Assembly (NCBI GenBank): GCA_050692195.1
Contig: JBOGVA010000079.1
Location: 1 to 17,391 of the forward strand
Source: JBOGVA01 sp050692195
GTDB taxonomy: Bacteria > Actinomycetota > UBA4738
Reading direction: 5' to 3'
Length of the DNA: 17,391 bases
Below the pieces are notes generated by a model that was not told the DNA's origin, did not search any database, and saw nothing but the letters and a program-made list of their open reading frames with translations. The position numbers were made by a program, and so were the translations under genes. Of this stretch, positions 6,368-13,465 are shown in pieces; positions within the stretch are counted from its first letter, which is position 1; each line of letters starts with the position of its first letter.

Positions 6368-7342
6368 GTGGCTTTCTTGGGCGACCCGAGGTGGCGGGCG
6401 AGCATCGCGGCGCTGGCGGCGGTGGCTCTCATCGGGTCCGCATGCGGCGCCGGAGACAATCGAGGGGCGAACGCCGAAGCGCCGGGCGAGTCGCGCGCTC
6501 GAGTGTCCGTGGTGGCGAGCGTGTACCCGCTCGTGGAGGCGGCCAGGCGGATCGGAGGAGAAGGCGTCGACGTGGTGAGCTTGACGCCAGCCGGCTCGGA
6601 GCCCCACGATCTCGAGCTGACCCCCCGCGACGTGGACGCCCTCGAGGACGCCGACGTGGTCCTGTACCTGGGGGAGGGGTTCCAGCCCGCCGTGCAGGCG
6701 CTGGCCGAGAGGCGGGACGGCACGACGATCGACCTGCTGGAGGGCAAGCCCCTCCGGGCGGGGGCTGGTGACGCCGACGAGCACCAGGACGAATCCGATC
6801 ACTCCGCCGAAGACGGCCTGGACCCCCATGTCTGGCTCGACCCGATCCTGATGATCCAGATGGTCGGCCAGATCGCCGACGCGCTCTCGGAGGTGGATCC
6901 ATCGGGAGCGAATTCGTACGAGCGCAATGCCACTCGGTTCGTGGAGGAGCTGGAGGAACTGCACGCCGATCTCGAGTCCGGGCTGGCCGATTGCCGAAGC
7001 CGGACCATCGTGACGACTCACGCCGCATTCGGGTACCTGGCCGCACGGTACGGCCTGGAGCAGGAGTCGATATCGGGGCTGTCCCCGGAGGCCGAGCCCG
7101 ATCCGGAACGCCTCGATGAGCTGGCCGAGCTGGTGGAGCGCGAGGGCGTCACCACGATCTTCACCGAGACGCTCGTGACGCCGGAGGTGGCCGAGACGCT
7201 CGCCCGCGAGGCCGGCGTACGCACGGCCATGCTGAACCCGCTGGAGGGGCTCTCGGCCGAGGAGCTCGCGGCCGGCGGCGACTACCCTTCGGTCATGAGA
7301 GAGAACCTGGCGGCCCTGAGGGAGGCCCTCGGCTGTGAGTAG
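6368..7342 (+). CDS. znuA: Zinc ABC transporter substrate-binding lipoprotein ZnuA
   Basis: ZnuA captures Zn2+ outside the membrane and passes it to ZnuBC. I use GTG 6368 (324 residues): GGAA lies 6 nt upstream and the product starts with a short basic region (DPRWR), a hydrophobic segment and a lipobox ending GSA-C26. GTG 6365 is equally possible; TTG 6338 lies inside the operator and would give an odd double-hydrophobic N-terminus. Cluster A-I metal ligands are visible: H80 (GSEPHDLELTP), H154 (DPHVWLDP) and H218 (TTHAAFGY). An acidic, His-containing loop (about 134-150, DADEHQDESDHS) is typical of zinc rather than manganese binders. The usual Asp of the late 'LDPL' motif is Asn (LNPLEG, N290). 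The stop overlaps the start of znuC by 8 bp. Confidence 0.9.
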   Translation: MAFLGDPRWRASIAALAAVALIGSACGAGDNRGANAEAPGESRARVSVVASVYPLVEAARRIGGEGVDVVSLTPAGSEPHDLELTPRDVDALEDADVVLYLGEGFQPAVQALAERRDGTTIDLLEGKPLRAGAGDADEHQDESDHSAEDGLDPHVWLDPILMIQMVGQIADALSEVDPSGANSYERNATRFVEELEELHADLESGLADCRSRTIVTTHAAFGYLAARYGLEQESISGLSPEAEPDPERLDELAELVEREGVTTIFTETLVTPEVAETLAREAGVRTAMLNPLEGLSAEELAAGGDYPSVMRENLAALREALGCE

Positions 7343-8129
7343 GGACGCCACGACTGGAAGTGAAGCGCTCGCCAACGGCCGGCCGGCCCCCGTGCTGGAG
7401 GCCCGGTCCGTCTCCTTCGCCTACGGCCGGGACCTGGTCCTCGACCACGTCGACCTGCAAGTCATGCCGGGAGAGTTCCTCGCTCTGGTCGGCCCGAACG
7501 GTTCGGGGAAGAGCACGCTGCTGAAGGTCCTGATGGGATTGCTGAACCCCCTGACGGGATCCGTCCGGCTGTTCGGCGTCGATCCCGGGACCTTGCGCGA
7601 ACGGAACAGGCTCGGGTACGTCCCCCAGCGTCCAGCCCTCGCCGGGGACCTCCCTGCCACCGTGGAGGAGGTCGTCATCATGGGGCGCCTGGCCAGCGGC
7701 CCATGGTACGGGAGGCTCCGGGCGCTCGACCGCCGGGTGACAGACGAGGCCCTGAGCGCCGTCGGTCTCCTCCAGCTCAGGAAGCGGCGGGTAGGCGAGC
7801 TCTCCGTGGGGCAGCAGCAGCGCGTCTTCATCGCCAGGGCCCTGGCCAGCCGGCCCGAGCTCCTCGTGCTCGACGAGCCGATCGCCGGAGTGGACGCGGA
7901 GTCTCAGCGGCGATTCCGTGACTCGCTCACCCACATGGTGCGCGAGCAGCACGCCTCGGTCCTGCTCGTCTCGCATGAGCTGGGCCTGGTCGCCGACGAG
8001 CTCGATCGGATCGTCGTGCTGAAGAGGCGCGTGATCTTCGACGGGCCCCCGGAGGAGCTCGCGGCGAGCGGCGTCAGCCTGGGGGTGCACAGTGAGGACC
8101 TTCCCCTGTGGCTGGAGGGGCTCCGCTGA
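7335..8129 (+). CDS. znuC: Zinc ABC transporter ATP-binding protein ZnuC
   Basis: The protein has 264 residues and starts at GTG 7335, inside the end of znuA, with GAGGGAGG about 9 nt upstream. It powers zinc import from the cytoplasmic face of the ZnuB channel. All ABC motifs are present: Walker A GPNGSGKST (53-61), Q-loop Q98 (YVPQRP), signature LSVGQQQ (156-162), Walker B LLVLDEP (176-182) and the switch His H214 (LLVSHELG). The 'PQR' Q-loop and the 'VGELSVGQQQRVFIARAL' type signature region are characteristic of the metal-importing (ABC-3 partner) ATPases. The N-terminal 18 residues before the first strand are a little longer than usual. Position between znuA and znuB, with overlaps on both sides, makes the assignment firm. 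Confidence 0.93.
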   Translation: MSRDATTGSEALANGRPAPVLEARSVSFAYGRDLVLDHVDLQVMPGEFLALVGPNGSGKSTLLKVLMGLLNPLTGSVRLFGVDPGTLRERNRLGYVPQRPALAGDLPATVEEVVIMGRLASGPWYGRLRALDRRVTDEALSAVGLLQLRKRRVGELSVGQQQRVFIARALASRPELLVLDEPIAGVDAESQRRFRDSLTHMVREQHASVLLVSHELGLVADELDRIVVLKRRVIFDGPPEELAASGVSLGVHSEDLPLWLEGLR

Positions 8130-9031
8130 TCCACTCGCTGCTGCCGTGGCCGTTCGACCGCCAGTACATGCAACTGGCCCTGGCGGGAGGCCTGGTCGTC
8201 GGAGCGTGCGCCCCGCTGATCGGTGCCTTCCTGGTACAGAAGCGAATGTCGCTCATCGGAGATGGGATCGGCCACGTCGCCTTCGCCGGCGTAGCCATGG
8301 GACTGCTGCTGGGGCTCTGGCCGACCTGGGCGGCGCTCGTCGTCTCCGTCCTTGGAGCCCTGGCCGTCGACCGGCTACGGGCCCGGGGCGGTTCCTCGGG
8401 AGATCTGGTCCTGGCCCTGTTCTTCTACGCAGGTATCGCCGCCGGAGTCGTGCTATTGGGCCTGGGCGGGTCGTTGAACGCGAACCTGTTCTCGTACATG
8501 TTCGGCTCGATCCTCACCGTGACCGGAGGCGACGTCGTGCTAATCGGGGCGATCGGGGCGGCCATCGTGCTGTCGGTGATCGTGGCGGGGAGACCCCTGC
8601 TCGCGGTCGTGGCCGATGAAGAGTGGGCACGCGTAGCCGGGGTACCCGTGGATGGGCTCAACGCGGGCCTCTCCGTGCTCACCGCCGTCACGGTGGTGGC
8701 CGGCATGCGCGTGGTCGGCATCCTGCTGGTGGCCGCTCTGATGGTGCTGCCGGTGGGGGCCGGCCAACTCCTGGCGAGATCGTTCCGGGGGACCCTCGGG
8801 TGGTCCGCGGGGATCGGCATGGGTTCGGTCATAGCCGGACTGGTCTTCGCTCGTCTGTGGGGCTTGGCGCCGGGTGGCACCATCGTCCTGGTGGCCGCGC
8901 TCTCCTTCGCTCTGGTCTCCCTCGCGGCCGCGCGGTCGCGTTCCGACAGGTGGCCGCGCCTCCGCGGGGACCAGGGGCCGGTGGGTCCGCGCCCGTTGGG
9001 GCTGGGCCGGGCCGAGCCGCCCGGCCCATAG
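8108..9031 (+). CDS. znuB: Zinc ABC transporter permease ZnuB (ABC-3 family)
   Basis: The protein has up to 307 residues and is the membrane channel of the zinc importer. GTG 8108 overlaps znuC by 22 bp; a later ATG at 8168 would trim 20 residues but remove part of the N-terminal region usual in this family, so I keep GTG with some doubt. ABC-3 features are clear: GACAPLIGAFLVQKRMSLIGDGIGH, which includes the conserved 'RMSLIGD...GH' turn, and the later MRVVGILLVAALMVLPVGAGQLL segment with 'VG.LLV.A..VLP' thought to face the ATPase. About eight hydrophobic helices fill the chain. The C-terminal 35 residues (from RSRSDRWPRLRGD) are hydrophilic, Pro/Arg-rich and look like a non-conserved tail. 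It is the last gene of the transporter operon and lies 43 nt before zur. Confidence 0.92.
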   Translation: MAGGAPLIHSLLPWPFDRQYMQLALAGGLVVGACAPLIGAFLVQKRMSLIGDGIGHVAFAGVAMGLLLGLWPTWAALVVSVLGALAVDRLRARGGSSGDLVLALFFYAGIAAGVVLLGLGGSLNANLFSYMFGSILTVTGGDVVLIGAIGAAIVLSVIVAGRPLLAVVADEEWARVAGVPVDGLNAGLSVLTAVTVVAGMRVVGILLVAALMVLPVGAGQLLARSFRGTLGWSAGIGMGSVIAGLVFARLWGLAPGGTIVLVAALSFALVSLAAARSRSDRWPRLRGDQGPVGPRPLGLGRAEPPGP

Positions 9032-9032
9032 G

Positions 9033-9067
9033 TGATTCTCAGTGAGTCTCAGCCCCACTGGTAGGCT
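9033..9067 (+). promoter_or_regulatory. Candidate zur operator (tandem TGA-N3-TCA) and -10 box
   Basis: TGATTCTCA (9033-9041), identical to the 9-mer before znuA, is followed after one base by TGAGTCTCA (9043-9051), itself an odd-length palindrome. Then TAGGCT (9062-9067) sits exactly 7 nt before ATG 9075, a leaderless arrangement. The two 9-mers cover the place where a -35 would be, so binding should block transcription. This suggests zur is autoregulated; the binding protein is inferred, not shown. Confidence 0.5.
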
Positions 9068-9074
9068 GGGCCGT

Positions 9075-9509
9075 ATGCCGCGCGATCTGCACCTGACGGC
9101 CGCCGGCCGGTTGCGGGGCGTTGGCCAGCGGTACACACCGAACCGTCGAACGATCGTCCAGGCGCTGGCGGCTGCATCGCGGCCGCTTCCGGTAAGCGAG
9201 ATCCTGGCCAGGCGGAGAGGGCTTCCACAGAGTTCCGTGTATCGGAACCTGCTCGTCTTGGAGCAGGCCGGGGTCGTGCGCCGGATCCAGAGCAGCGACG
9301 AGTTCAGCCGTTTCGAGCTGGCCGAGGACCTGATCGGCCATCACCACCATCTGGTCTGTTCCTCCTGTGGATCGATCGAGGACTTCGACGCCCCCTCCCA
9401 TCTCGAAAGAGCGGTAGCCAGGACCGTGGACCTGATCGCCGAATCCAGCCGCTTTGGGGTGGAGGCCCACCACCTGCAGCTCACCGGCCTCTGCTCGGCC
9501 TGCTCCTGA
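9075..9509 (+). CDS. zur: Fur-family metalloregulator, probably Zur
   Basis: The protein has 144 residues from ATG 9075. An upstream GTG at 9042 is in frame but falls in the operator-like repeats, and ATG sits 7 nt after a TAGGCT box. Fur-family proteins are dimeric repressors that bind DNA when loaded with metal. The winged-helix part covers about 1-82 (RYTPNRRTIVQAL ... LPQSSVYRNLLVLEQAGVVRRI, the usual 'S.YR.L..L...G.V' recognition helix). The metal-binding part has H89-H92 (GHHHHLVCSSC), C95/C98 and C140/C143 (LCSAC) for the structural zinc, and H132/H133 near the sensing site. Location directly after znuACB and a shared 9-mer before both znuA and this gene favour Zur over Fur, Mur or Nur, but specificity is inferred from context. 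Confidence 0.85.
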   Translation: MPRDLHLTAAGRLRGVGQRYTPNRRTIVQALAAASRPLPVSEILARRRGLPQSSVYRNLLVLEQAGVVRRIQSSDEFSRFELAEDLIGHHHHLVCSSCGSIEDFDAPSHLERAVARTVDLIAESSRFGVEAHHLQLTGLCSACS

Positions 9510-9553
9510 ACGATCCGAAGCCGCTCACCGGGCGGAAGGCCCCACCCGGCCCC

Positions 9554-9583
9554 TTGCCCAAAGGAGAGCCGGAGCGTTATGTT
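9554..9583 (+). promoter_or_regulatory. Candidate promoter of the sugar ABC operon
   Basis: TTGCCC (9554-9559) and TATGTT (9578-9583) resemble -35 and -10 boxes with an 18-nt spacer. The expected start near 9590 leaves a leader of about 45 nt with AAAGGGGG (9624-9631) as ribosome site. No firm LacI-type operator was identified in the leader. Consensus likeness only. Confidence 0.4.
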
Positions 9584-9636
9584 CTGTCACAAGCGCCCAA
9601 CCACAGTTCAACGCCGTTCGGGGAAAGGGGGCAACG

Positions 9637-10881
9637 GTGAGAACTCACGTGAGGCTCGGGGCGGTTCTGGCTGTCCTTGTGCTCCTCGCTGCGGCTTGCG
9701 GCCGCGGCGACGGGGACGGGGACGATGGAGGGCAGGCCGTCAGCCCGGAGGAGATCTCCGGAACGGTGGTGTTGACGGGATGGGCTTCCTCGCCCACCGA
9801 GACGCTGCTGCTGAACCAGGTCGTCGCGGCCTTCGAGCAGAAGTATCCGAACATCAACGTGGCGTACGCCCCGATATCGGGCGATTACCCTGCCGCGATG
9901 CTGGCCAAGTTCTCGGCTCGAACGCCGCCCGACGTGTTCTACGTGGACTCGAACGTGATCCCCGACTGGATCGACCAGCAGGTGCTCCAGCCGCTCGACG
10001 CGTACATCGAGTCGAACGACTTCGATACGGGGCCGTTCTTCGACCCGCTCCTGGAGGCGTTCACCGGCCCGGACGGGAGCATCTACGGCCTTCCGAAGGA
10101 CTGGTCGCCGCTGGGCATGTTCACCAACGACGCCCTGCTGGCCGAGGCGGGCGTGCAGCCTCCGACCAACTGGGATGAGCTACGGGCCGCGGCCGAGGCG
10201 CTCGAAGTCCCGGGTGGCAGGCCGATCTGCCTGTCGCCGAGCTGGGATCGCATGCTCGCGTTCGTTTATCAGAACGGGGGTTCTTTCCTGAACGCCGACG
10301 GGACGGCATCGGCGATCAACTCTCCCGAGGCCAAAGAAGCCGCGGAGTTCTACGTGGGCCTCATCAACGACGGTCTCGCGGACATCCCCGCCAATCTGGG
10401 ATCGGGCTGGTGTGGTGAGGCGATGGGCAAGCAGACGGCCGCCATCGCCTTCGAGGGCAACTGGTTGGTGCCGTTCATGGAGGGTACCTTCGGCGACGTC
10501 GACTACACCATCAGCCCCATGATCAGCAACACGCAGGAGGGGAACCTCGCCTTCACGGTGTCCTACTCGATGGCTGCCGATTCGAAGAACAAGGATGCCG
10601 CCTGGGTGCTCCTGTCGTACCTGACGGGACCCGAAGGCATGGAAACCTGGACATCGAAGGGCCTCGCCCTGCCCTCGCGCGAGGACGTCCCGCCGGCCGA
10701 GGGTCGCGACCCCTTCATCCAGTCCGCCGACGCCTCCCGCGCCTGGCAGTTCGCGCCTCAGTTCACGACCGTGATCGATACCGCCAACAACGAATTGACC
10801 GCCGTCATCGAGGGCAACCAGACGGTTGACGGCATGCTCCAGAAGGTCGATCAGGCCGCCAACGAAGCATTGCAGGGCTAA
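9637..10881 (+). CDS. Carbohydrate ABC transporter substrate-binding lipoprotein
   Basis: The protein has 414 residues from GTG 9637, chosen because AAAGGGGG lies 5 nt upstream and the product opens with a lipoprotein signal: basic (RTHVR), hydrophobic (LGAVLAVLVLLAAA), then lipobox Cys21. A Gly/Asp-rich linker (about 22-32) tethers the domain to the membrane. The rest is a family 1 extracellular solute-binding protein (MalE/UgpB type): GTVVLTGW near the start, FEQKYPNINV (about 66-75), TPPDVFYVD (97-104), GLPKDWSPLGMFTND (151-165) and PTNWDEL (176-182), the usual hinge and sugar-site landmarks. It captures a sugar or oligosaccharide outside the cell for the downstream permeases; the ligand cannot be told from sequence. 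A 12-bp hairpin follows its stop. No frame damage is seen. Confidence 0.92.
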   Translation: MRTHVRLGAVLAVLVLLAAACGRGDGDGDDGGQAVSPEEISGTVVLTGWASSPTETLLLNQVVAAFEQKYPNINVAYAPISGDYPAAMLAKFSARTPPDVFYVDSNVIPDWIDQQVLQPLDAYIESNDFDTGPFFDPLLEAFTGPDGSIYGLPKDWSPLGMFTNDALLAEAGVQPPTNWDELRAAAEALEVPGGRPICLSPSWDRMLAFVYQNGGSFLNADGTASAINSPEAKEAAEFYVGLINDGLADIPANLGSGWCGEAMGKQTAAIAFEGNWLVPFMEGTFGDVDYTISPMISNTQEGNLAFTVSYSMAADSKNKDAAWVLLSYLTGPEGMETWTSKGLALPSREDVPPAEGRDPFIQSADASRAWQFAPQFTTVIDTANNELTAVIEGNQTVDGMLQKVDQAANEALQG

Positions 10882-10892
10882 GAGCGGCACGG

Positions 10893-10928
10893 CCCCTCCC
10901 CGCGTCCTCGCCGGGCCGCGGGGAGGGG
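10893..10928 (+). repeat. 12-bp intercistronic hairpin after the binding-protein gene
   Basis: CCCCTCCCCGCG (10893-10904) and CGCGGGGAGGGG (10917-10928) are perfect inverted copies separated by a 12-nt loop, starting 11 nt after the binding-protein stop. No T-run follows, so it is not a standard terminator. In sugar ABC operons such structures often shield the binding-protein mRNA from 3' decay or partly stop transcription, giving more binding protein than permease. That role here is inferred; the inverted repeat is directly visible. Confidence 0.85.
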
Positions 10929-10953
10929 ATCCGCCCGGCGGTGAGAGGACCGG

Positions 10954-11868
10954 ATGGCGACGCGAACGAACGGTGAGCTGAGGACCGCCGGAAGCGAGAA
11001 GCGCCGCGAGGCCCTGGTCGGCTATGCATTCGTCATCGTGCCGATGGCGATCTTCCTCACCTTCTTCATCTTTCCCATGGTCTATGCCCTCTACATCAGC
11101 TACTTCGATTGGGGCATCCGCGGTCCCATCGAAACCGTGGGATTGGAGAACTACCGGGACCTCATCGCCGACGAGATCTTCTGGAAGGCCATCCGGAACA
11201 CGCTCTTCTATACGGCCGGAGTCGTCCCGGCTCAGATGGCACTCGGCCTGTTCATGGCGGTGATCGTCAACCAGAGGATCCGGGCCAGGACCTTCTTCCG
11301 TGCCGCCTTCTATTTCCCGTCGATCGCCTCGTCGGCCGCCATCACGGCCATCGCCATCTACATCCTGGCCTCGGACGGGCTGCTGAACACGATCCTCGGA
11401 TGGGTCGGCATCGAGAGCACCAAGGCCTGGTTCGGGACCTCATCGACGGCGTTGCCCTCGATCATGGGCCTGAACGCCTGGACCACCTCGGGCACCATGA
11501 TGCTGTTCTATCTGGCCGCGCTTCAGGCCATTCCCACGGACGTCTACGAGGCGGCGGCGATCGACGGCGCCAGCCGGTGGAGGACGTTCTGGAGGATCAC
11601 GTTTCCGCTCCTCAAGCCGGGCCACTACTTCGTCGCCGTGGTCTCGGTGATCGGCGCCCTGAAGGTGTTCGATCAGGCATTCATCGTCTCCTCGGGGAGC
11701 GGAGGGCCGAACTATTCGACCCTCACGGCCGTCCTCTACCTCTACCGGAAGGCGATCAGGGACGTCGACTTCGGATACGCGGCGGCCATGGGCGTCGCCC
11801 TGTTCGTGCTGATCTTCTCCATCACCCTGATCCAGAGGCGGCTGTTCGGCAAGGCGGAGGTGGCCTGA
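10954..11868 (+). CDS. Sugar ABC transporter permease, MalF/UgpA type
   Basis: The protein has 304 residues from ATG 10954, with GAGAGGA about 5 nt upstream. It is one of two membrane subunits of a carbohydrate importer. The N-terminus (about 1-20, rich in Arg, Lys and Glu) is cytoplasmic and is followed by YAFVIVPMAIFLTFFIFPMV, the first of about six helices, and the family segment LYISYFDW. The EAA loop that docks to the ATPase is clear at 199-218: E-A-A-x-I-D-G-A ... F-W-R-I-T-F-P. The next helix pairs with VISVIGALKVFDQAFI, a stretch typical of MalF/UgpA-like proteins. Its TGA overlaps the ATG of the next permease by one base (TGATG), so the two are translationally coupled. The large periplasmic loop seen in E. 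coli MalF is absent, as in most Gram-positive-type importers. Confidence 0.93.
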   Translation: MATRTNGELRTAGSEKRREALVGYAFVIVPMAIFLTFFIFPMVYALYISYFDWGIRGPIETVGLENYRDLIADEIFWKAIRNTLFYTAGVVPAQMALGLFMAVIVNQRIRARTFFRAAFYFPSIASSAAITAIAIYILASDGLLNTILGWVGIESTKAWFGTSSTALPSIMGLNAWTTSGTMMLFYLAALQAIPTDVYEAAAIDGASRWRTFWRITFPLLKPGHYFVAVVSVIGALKVFDQAFIVSSGSGGPNYSTLTAVLYLYRKAIRDVDFGYAAAMGVALFVLIFSITLIQRRLFGKAEVA

Positions 11869-12809
11869 TGGCCGACGATCCGCCGGTCCGAGCGCTCTCG
11901 CCGCTGACCCAGGCAGAGCCGGAGGCAGCGGCCAAGGTCGTCGAGGCCGAGCCGACGGGCCCACCGCCGGGGATCCCCGGACGCGAGCGTTCAGAGCGCA
12001 TCCGCCGGGTGCTCGTCTACGTCGCGCTCACCGCCATGGCCCTGCTGTTCTTCGTGCCGTTCCTGTGGAGCGTCTCGACCTCGCTCAAGGACCTTCCGGA
12101 GACCGTGGGCTTCAGCCTGTTTCCGGAGGAGCCCGACCTGGAGGCATATCGGGAAGCCCTGACGACCTTCAACTTCGGCCGCTATGCGCTGAACAGCCTC
12201 TTCCTCGCCGCGGTGATCACAGGCTTCAACCTTTTCCTCTGTTCGCTTGGCGGGTACGCCTTCGCCCGCCTCCGCTTCCCGGGCAGAGAGGCTCTCTTCC
12301 TGGTGGTGCTGGGGACGCTGATGATCCCGGACCAGCTTCGGCTGGTTCCTGTGTTCCAGATGCTCACGGGGGCCCGGCTTGTTGGCACGTTCCAGGGATT
12401 CATCCTGATCTACGTGGTCCAGGCCACCAGCCTGTTCCTGATGCGCCAGTACTTCCTGACGATCCCCCGCGACCTGGAAGAGGCCGCCAAGCTGGACGGA
12501 GCCGGGTACTTCAAGACGTACTGGAGGGTCATGCTGCCCCTGGCCGGACCGGCACTTGCAGCGGTAGCCATCATCGTGTTCCAGGGGGCCTGGAACGAGT
12601 TCTTCTGGGCGGTGATCATCCTGGGGTTCGGCGACCCGTCGCTGTACACGCTTCCCCTCGGGATCACGCAGTTCGTCTTCCAGTACCAGACCCTGTGGCC
12701 GGAGCTGATGGCGGCCAGCGTCATCGCCATCCTGCCGATCGCCCTGCTGTACGTATTCTTCCAGAGATACTTCGTGGCCGGGATCGCCGCGTCAGGGATC
12801 AAGGGATGA
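11868..12809 (+). CDS. Sugar ABC transporter permease, MalG/UgpE type
   Basis: The protein has 313 residues from ATG 11868, overlapping the previous stop by one base. It is the second channel subunit. The first ~45 residues form an unusual Pro/Ala/Glu-rich hydrophilic extension (ADDPPVRALSPLTQAEPEAA ...) before the first helix (LVYVALTAMALLFFVPFLW). The MalG landmarks are SLKDLPE after helix 1, NSLFLAAVITGFNLFLCSLGGYAFARLRFPGR, and the EAA loop at 204-223 (E-E-A-A-K-L-D-G-A ... Y-W-R-V-M-L-P). The segment AWNEFFWAVIIL near residue 245 is also typical. The last four bases (ATGA) start the next gene, keeping translation coupled. The N-terminal extension is probably disordered and not conserved. 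Confidence 0.93.
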   Translation: MADDPPVRALSPLTQAEPEAAAKVVEAEPTGPPPGIPGRERSERIRRVLVYVALTAMALLFFVPFLWSVSTSLKDLPETVGFSLFPEEPDLEAYREALTTFNFGRYALNSLFLAAVITGFNLFLCSLGGYAFARLRFPGREALFLVVLGTLMIPDQLRLVPVFQMLTGARLVGTFQGFILIYVVQATSLFLMRQYFLTIPRDLEEAAKLDGAGYFKTYWRVMLPLAGPALAAVAIIVFQGAWNEFFWAVIILGFGDPSLYTLPLGITQFVFQYQTLWPELMAASVIAILPIALLYVFFQRYFVAGIAASGIKG

Positions 12810-13465
12810 GCGTGGGGCGCGCCCTGAGAGCCGCCCTCGTGGACGGCTACCAGCACTCTCTGAAGCTCCTGGTCCTGAACGTCGGTCTGTCGGTCGCCGT
12901 CGTGGCCATCCTGCTGGCGGCGAGCTATGTCCAGGCGGCACTCCTGCTCATCGTCCTGGTTGGACCTCTGGCCGCCGCGCTCATGCACTGCACCCTCACG
13001 CTGGTCCGGACCGAGGACCTACACCTGAGCGAGGCGTTGACGGGCCTCCGCCTGCACTGGCGCCGGGGCCTCCAGCTCGCTCTCCTTGCCATCGCCGGGA
13101 TCTGGCTGGGGATCTTTGCCGTCAGGTTCTACGCGAGGGCCGGCACGTTCGCTTGGCCGCTCGCCATCCTGGCCGGGTATCTGCTCGTGCTGTTCGGTGT
13201 GTTGCAGCTCGTGCTCTGGCCACTCGCCGTCGACCAGCGGGAGCGGAGCCTTCGGGCGATCCTTGGGGAGGCCGCCATGATCCTCATACGGCGGCCGGGC
13301 GCGCATCTCGGCCTCGGCCTCGCCCTCTTGCTCGTCAACGCGATCCTGGCGATCGCCATCCTCCCGCCCTTGACGTTGACCGTGGCCTATTCCTTCCTCG
13401 CGGCGGCGCATTTCGCCCGGCCGCGACAGGTGATCCAGGAGGTCGAAACCGCATGGCGAAGGTAG
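12806..13465 (+). CDS. Small membrane protein, possibly YesL-like (DUF624)
   Basis: The protein has 219 residues from ATG 12806, coupled to the permease by an ATGA overlap. It has five to six hydrophobic helices (about 22-42, 44-64, 88-108, 115-140, 168-203) with short basic loops (RLHWRRG, DQRERSLR). The arrangement 'LLVLNVGLSV ... VGPLAAALMHCTLTLVRTED..L' resembles YesL/DUF624 proteins, which are about 200 residues long and often sit in carbohydrate ABC operons; their role is not established, and a helper or regulator of transport is one idea. I am moderately sure of the family likeness and have no evidence for mechanism. Its position between the permeases and the ATPase, with overlaps on both sides (13 bp with the next gene), says it is produced with the transporter. 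Confidence 0.6.
   Translation: MSVGRALRAALVDGYQHSLKLLVLNVGLSVAVVAILLAASYVQAALLLIVLVGPLAAALMHCTLTLVRTEDLHLSEALTGLRLHWRRGLQLALLAIAGIWLGIFAVRFYARAGTFAWPLAILAGYLLVLFGVLQLVLWPLAVDQRERSLRAILGEAAMILIRRPGAHLGLGLALLLVNAILAIAILPPLTLTVAYSFLAAAHFARPRQVIQEVETAWRR

Noticed and set aside
9510..9576. Terminator between zur and the sugar operon
   Set aside because: Only 5-bp GC arms with a long loop (CCGGG ... CCCGG) and no T-run; too weak to call.
9584..9636. LacI-type sugar operator in the leader (AACGCCGTT)
   Set aside because: The palindrome is short and imperfect and no LacI-family gene is in the window.
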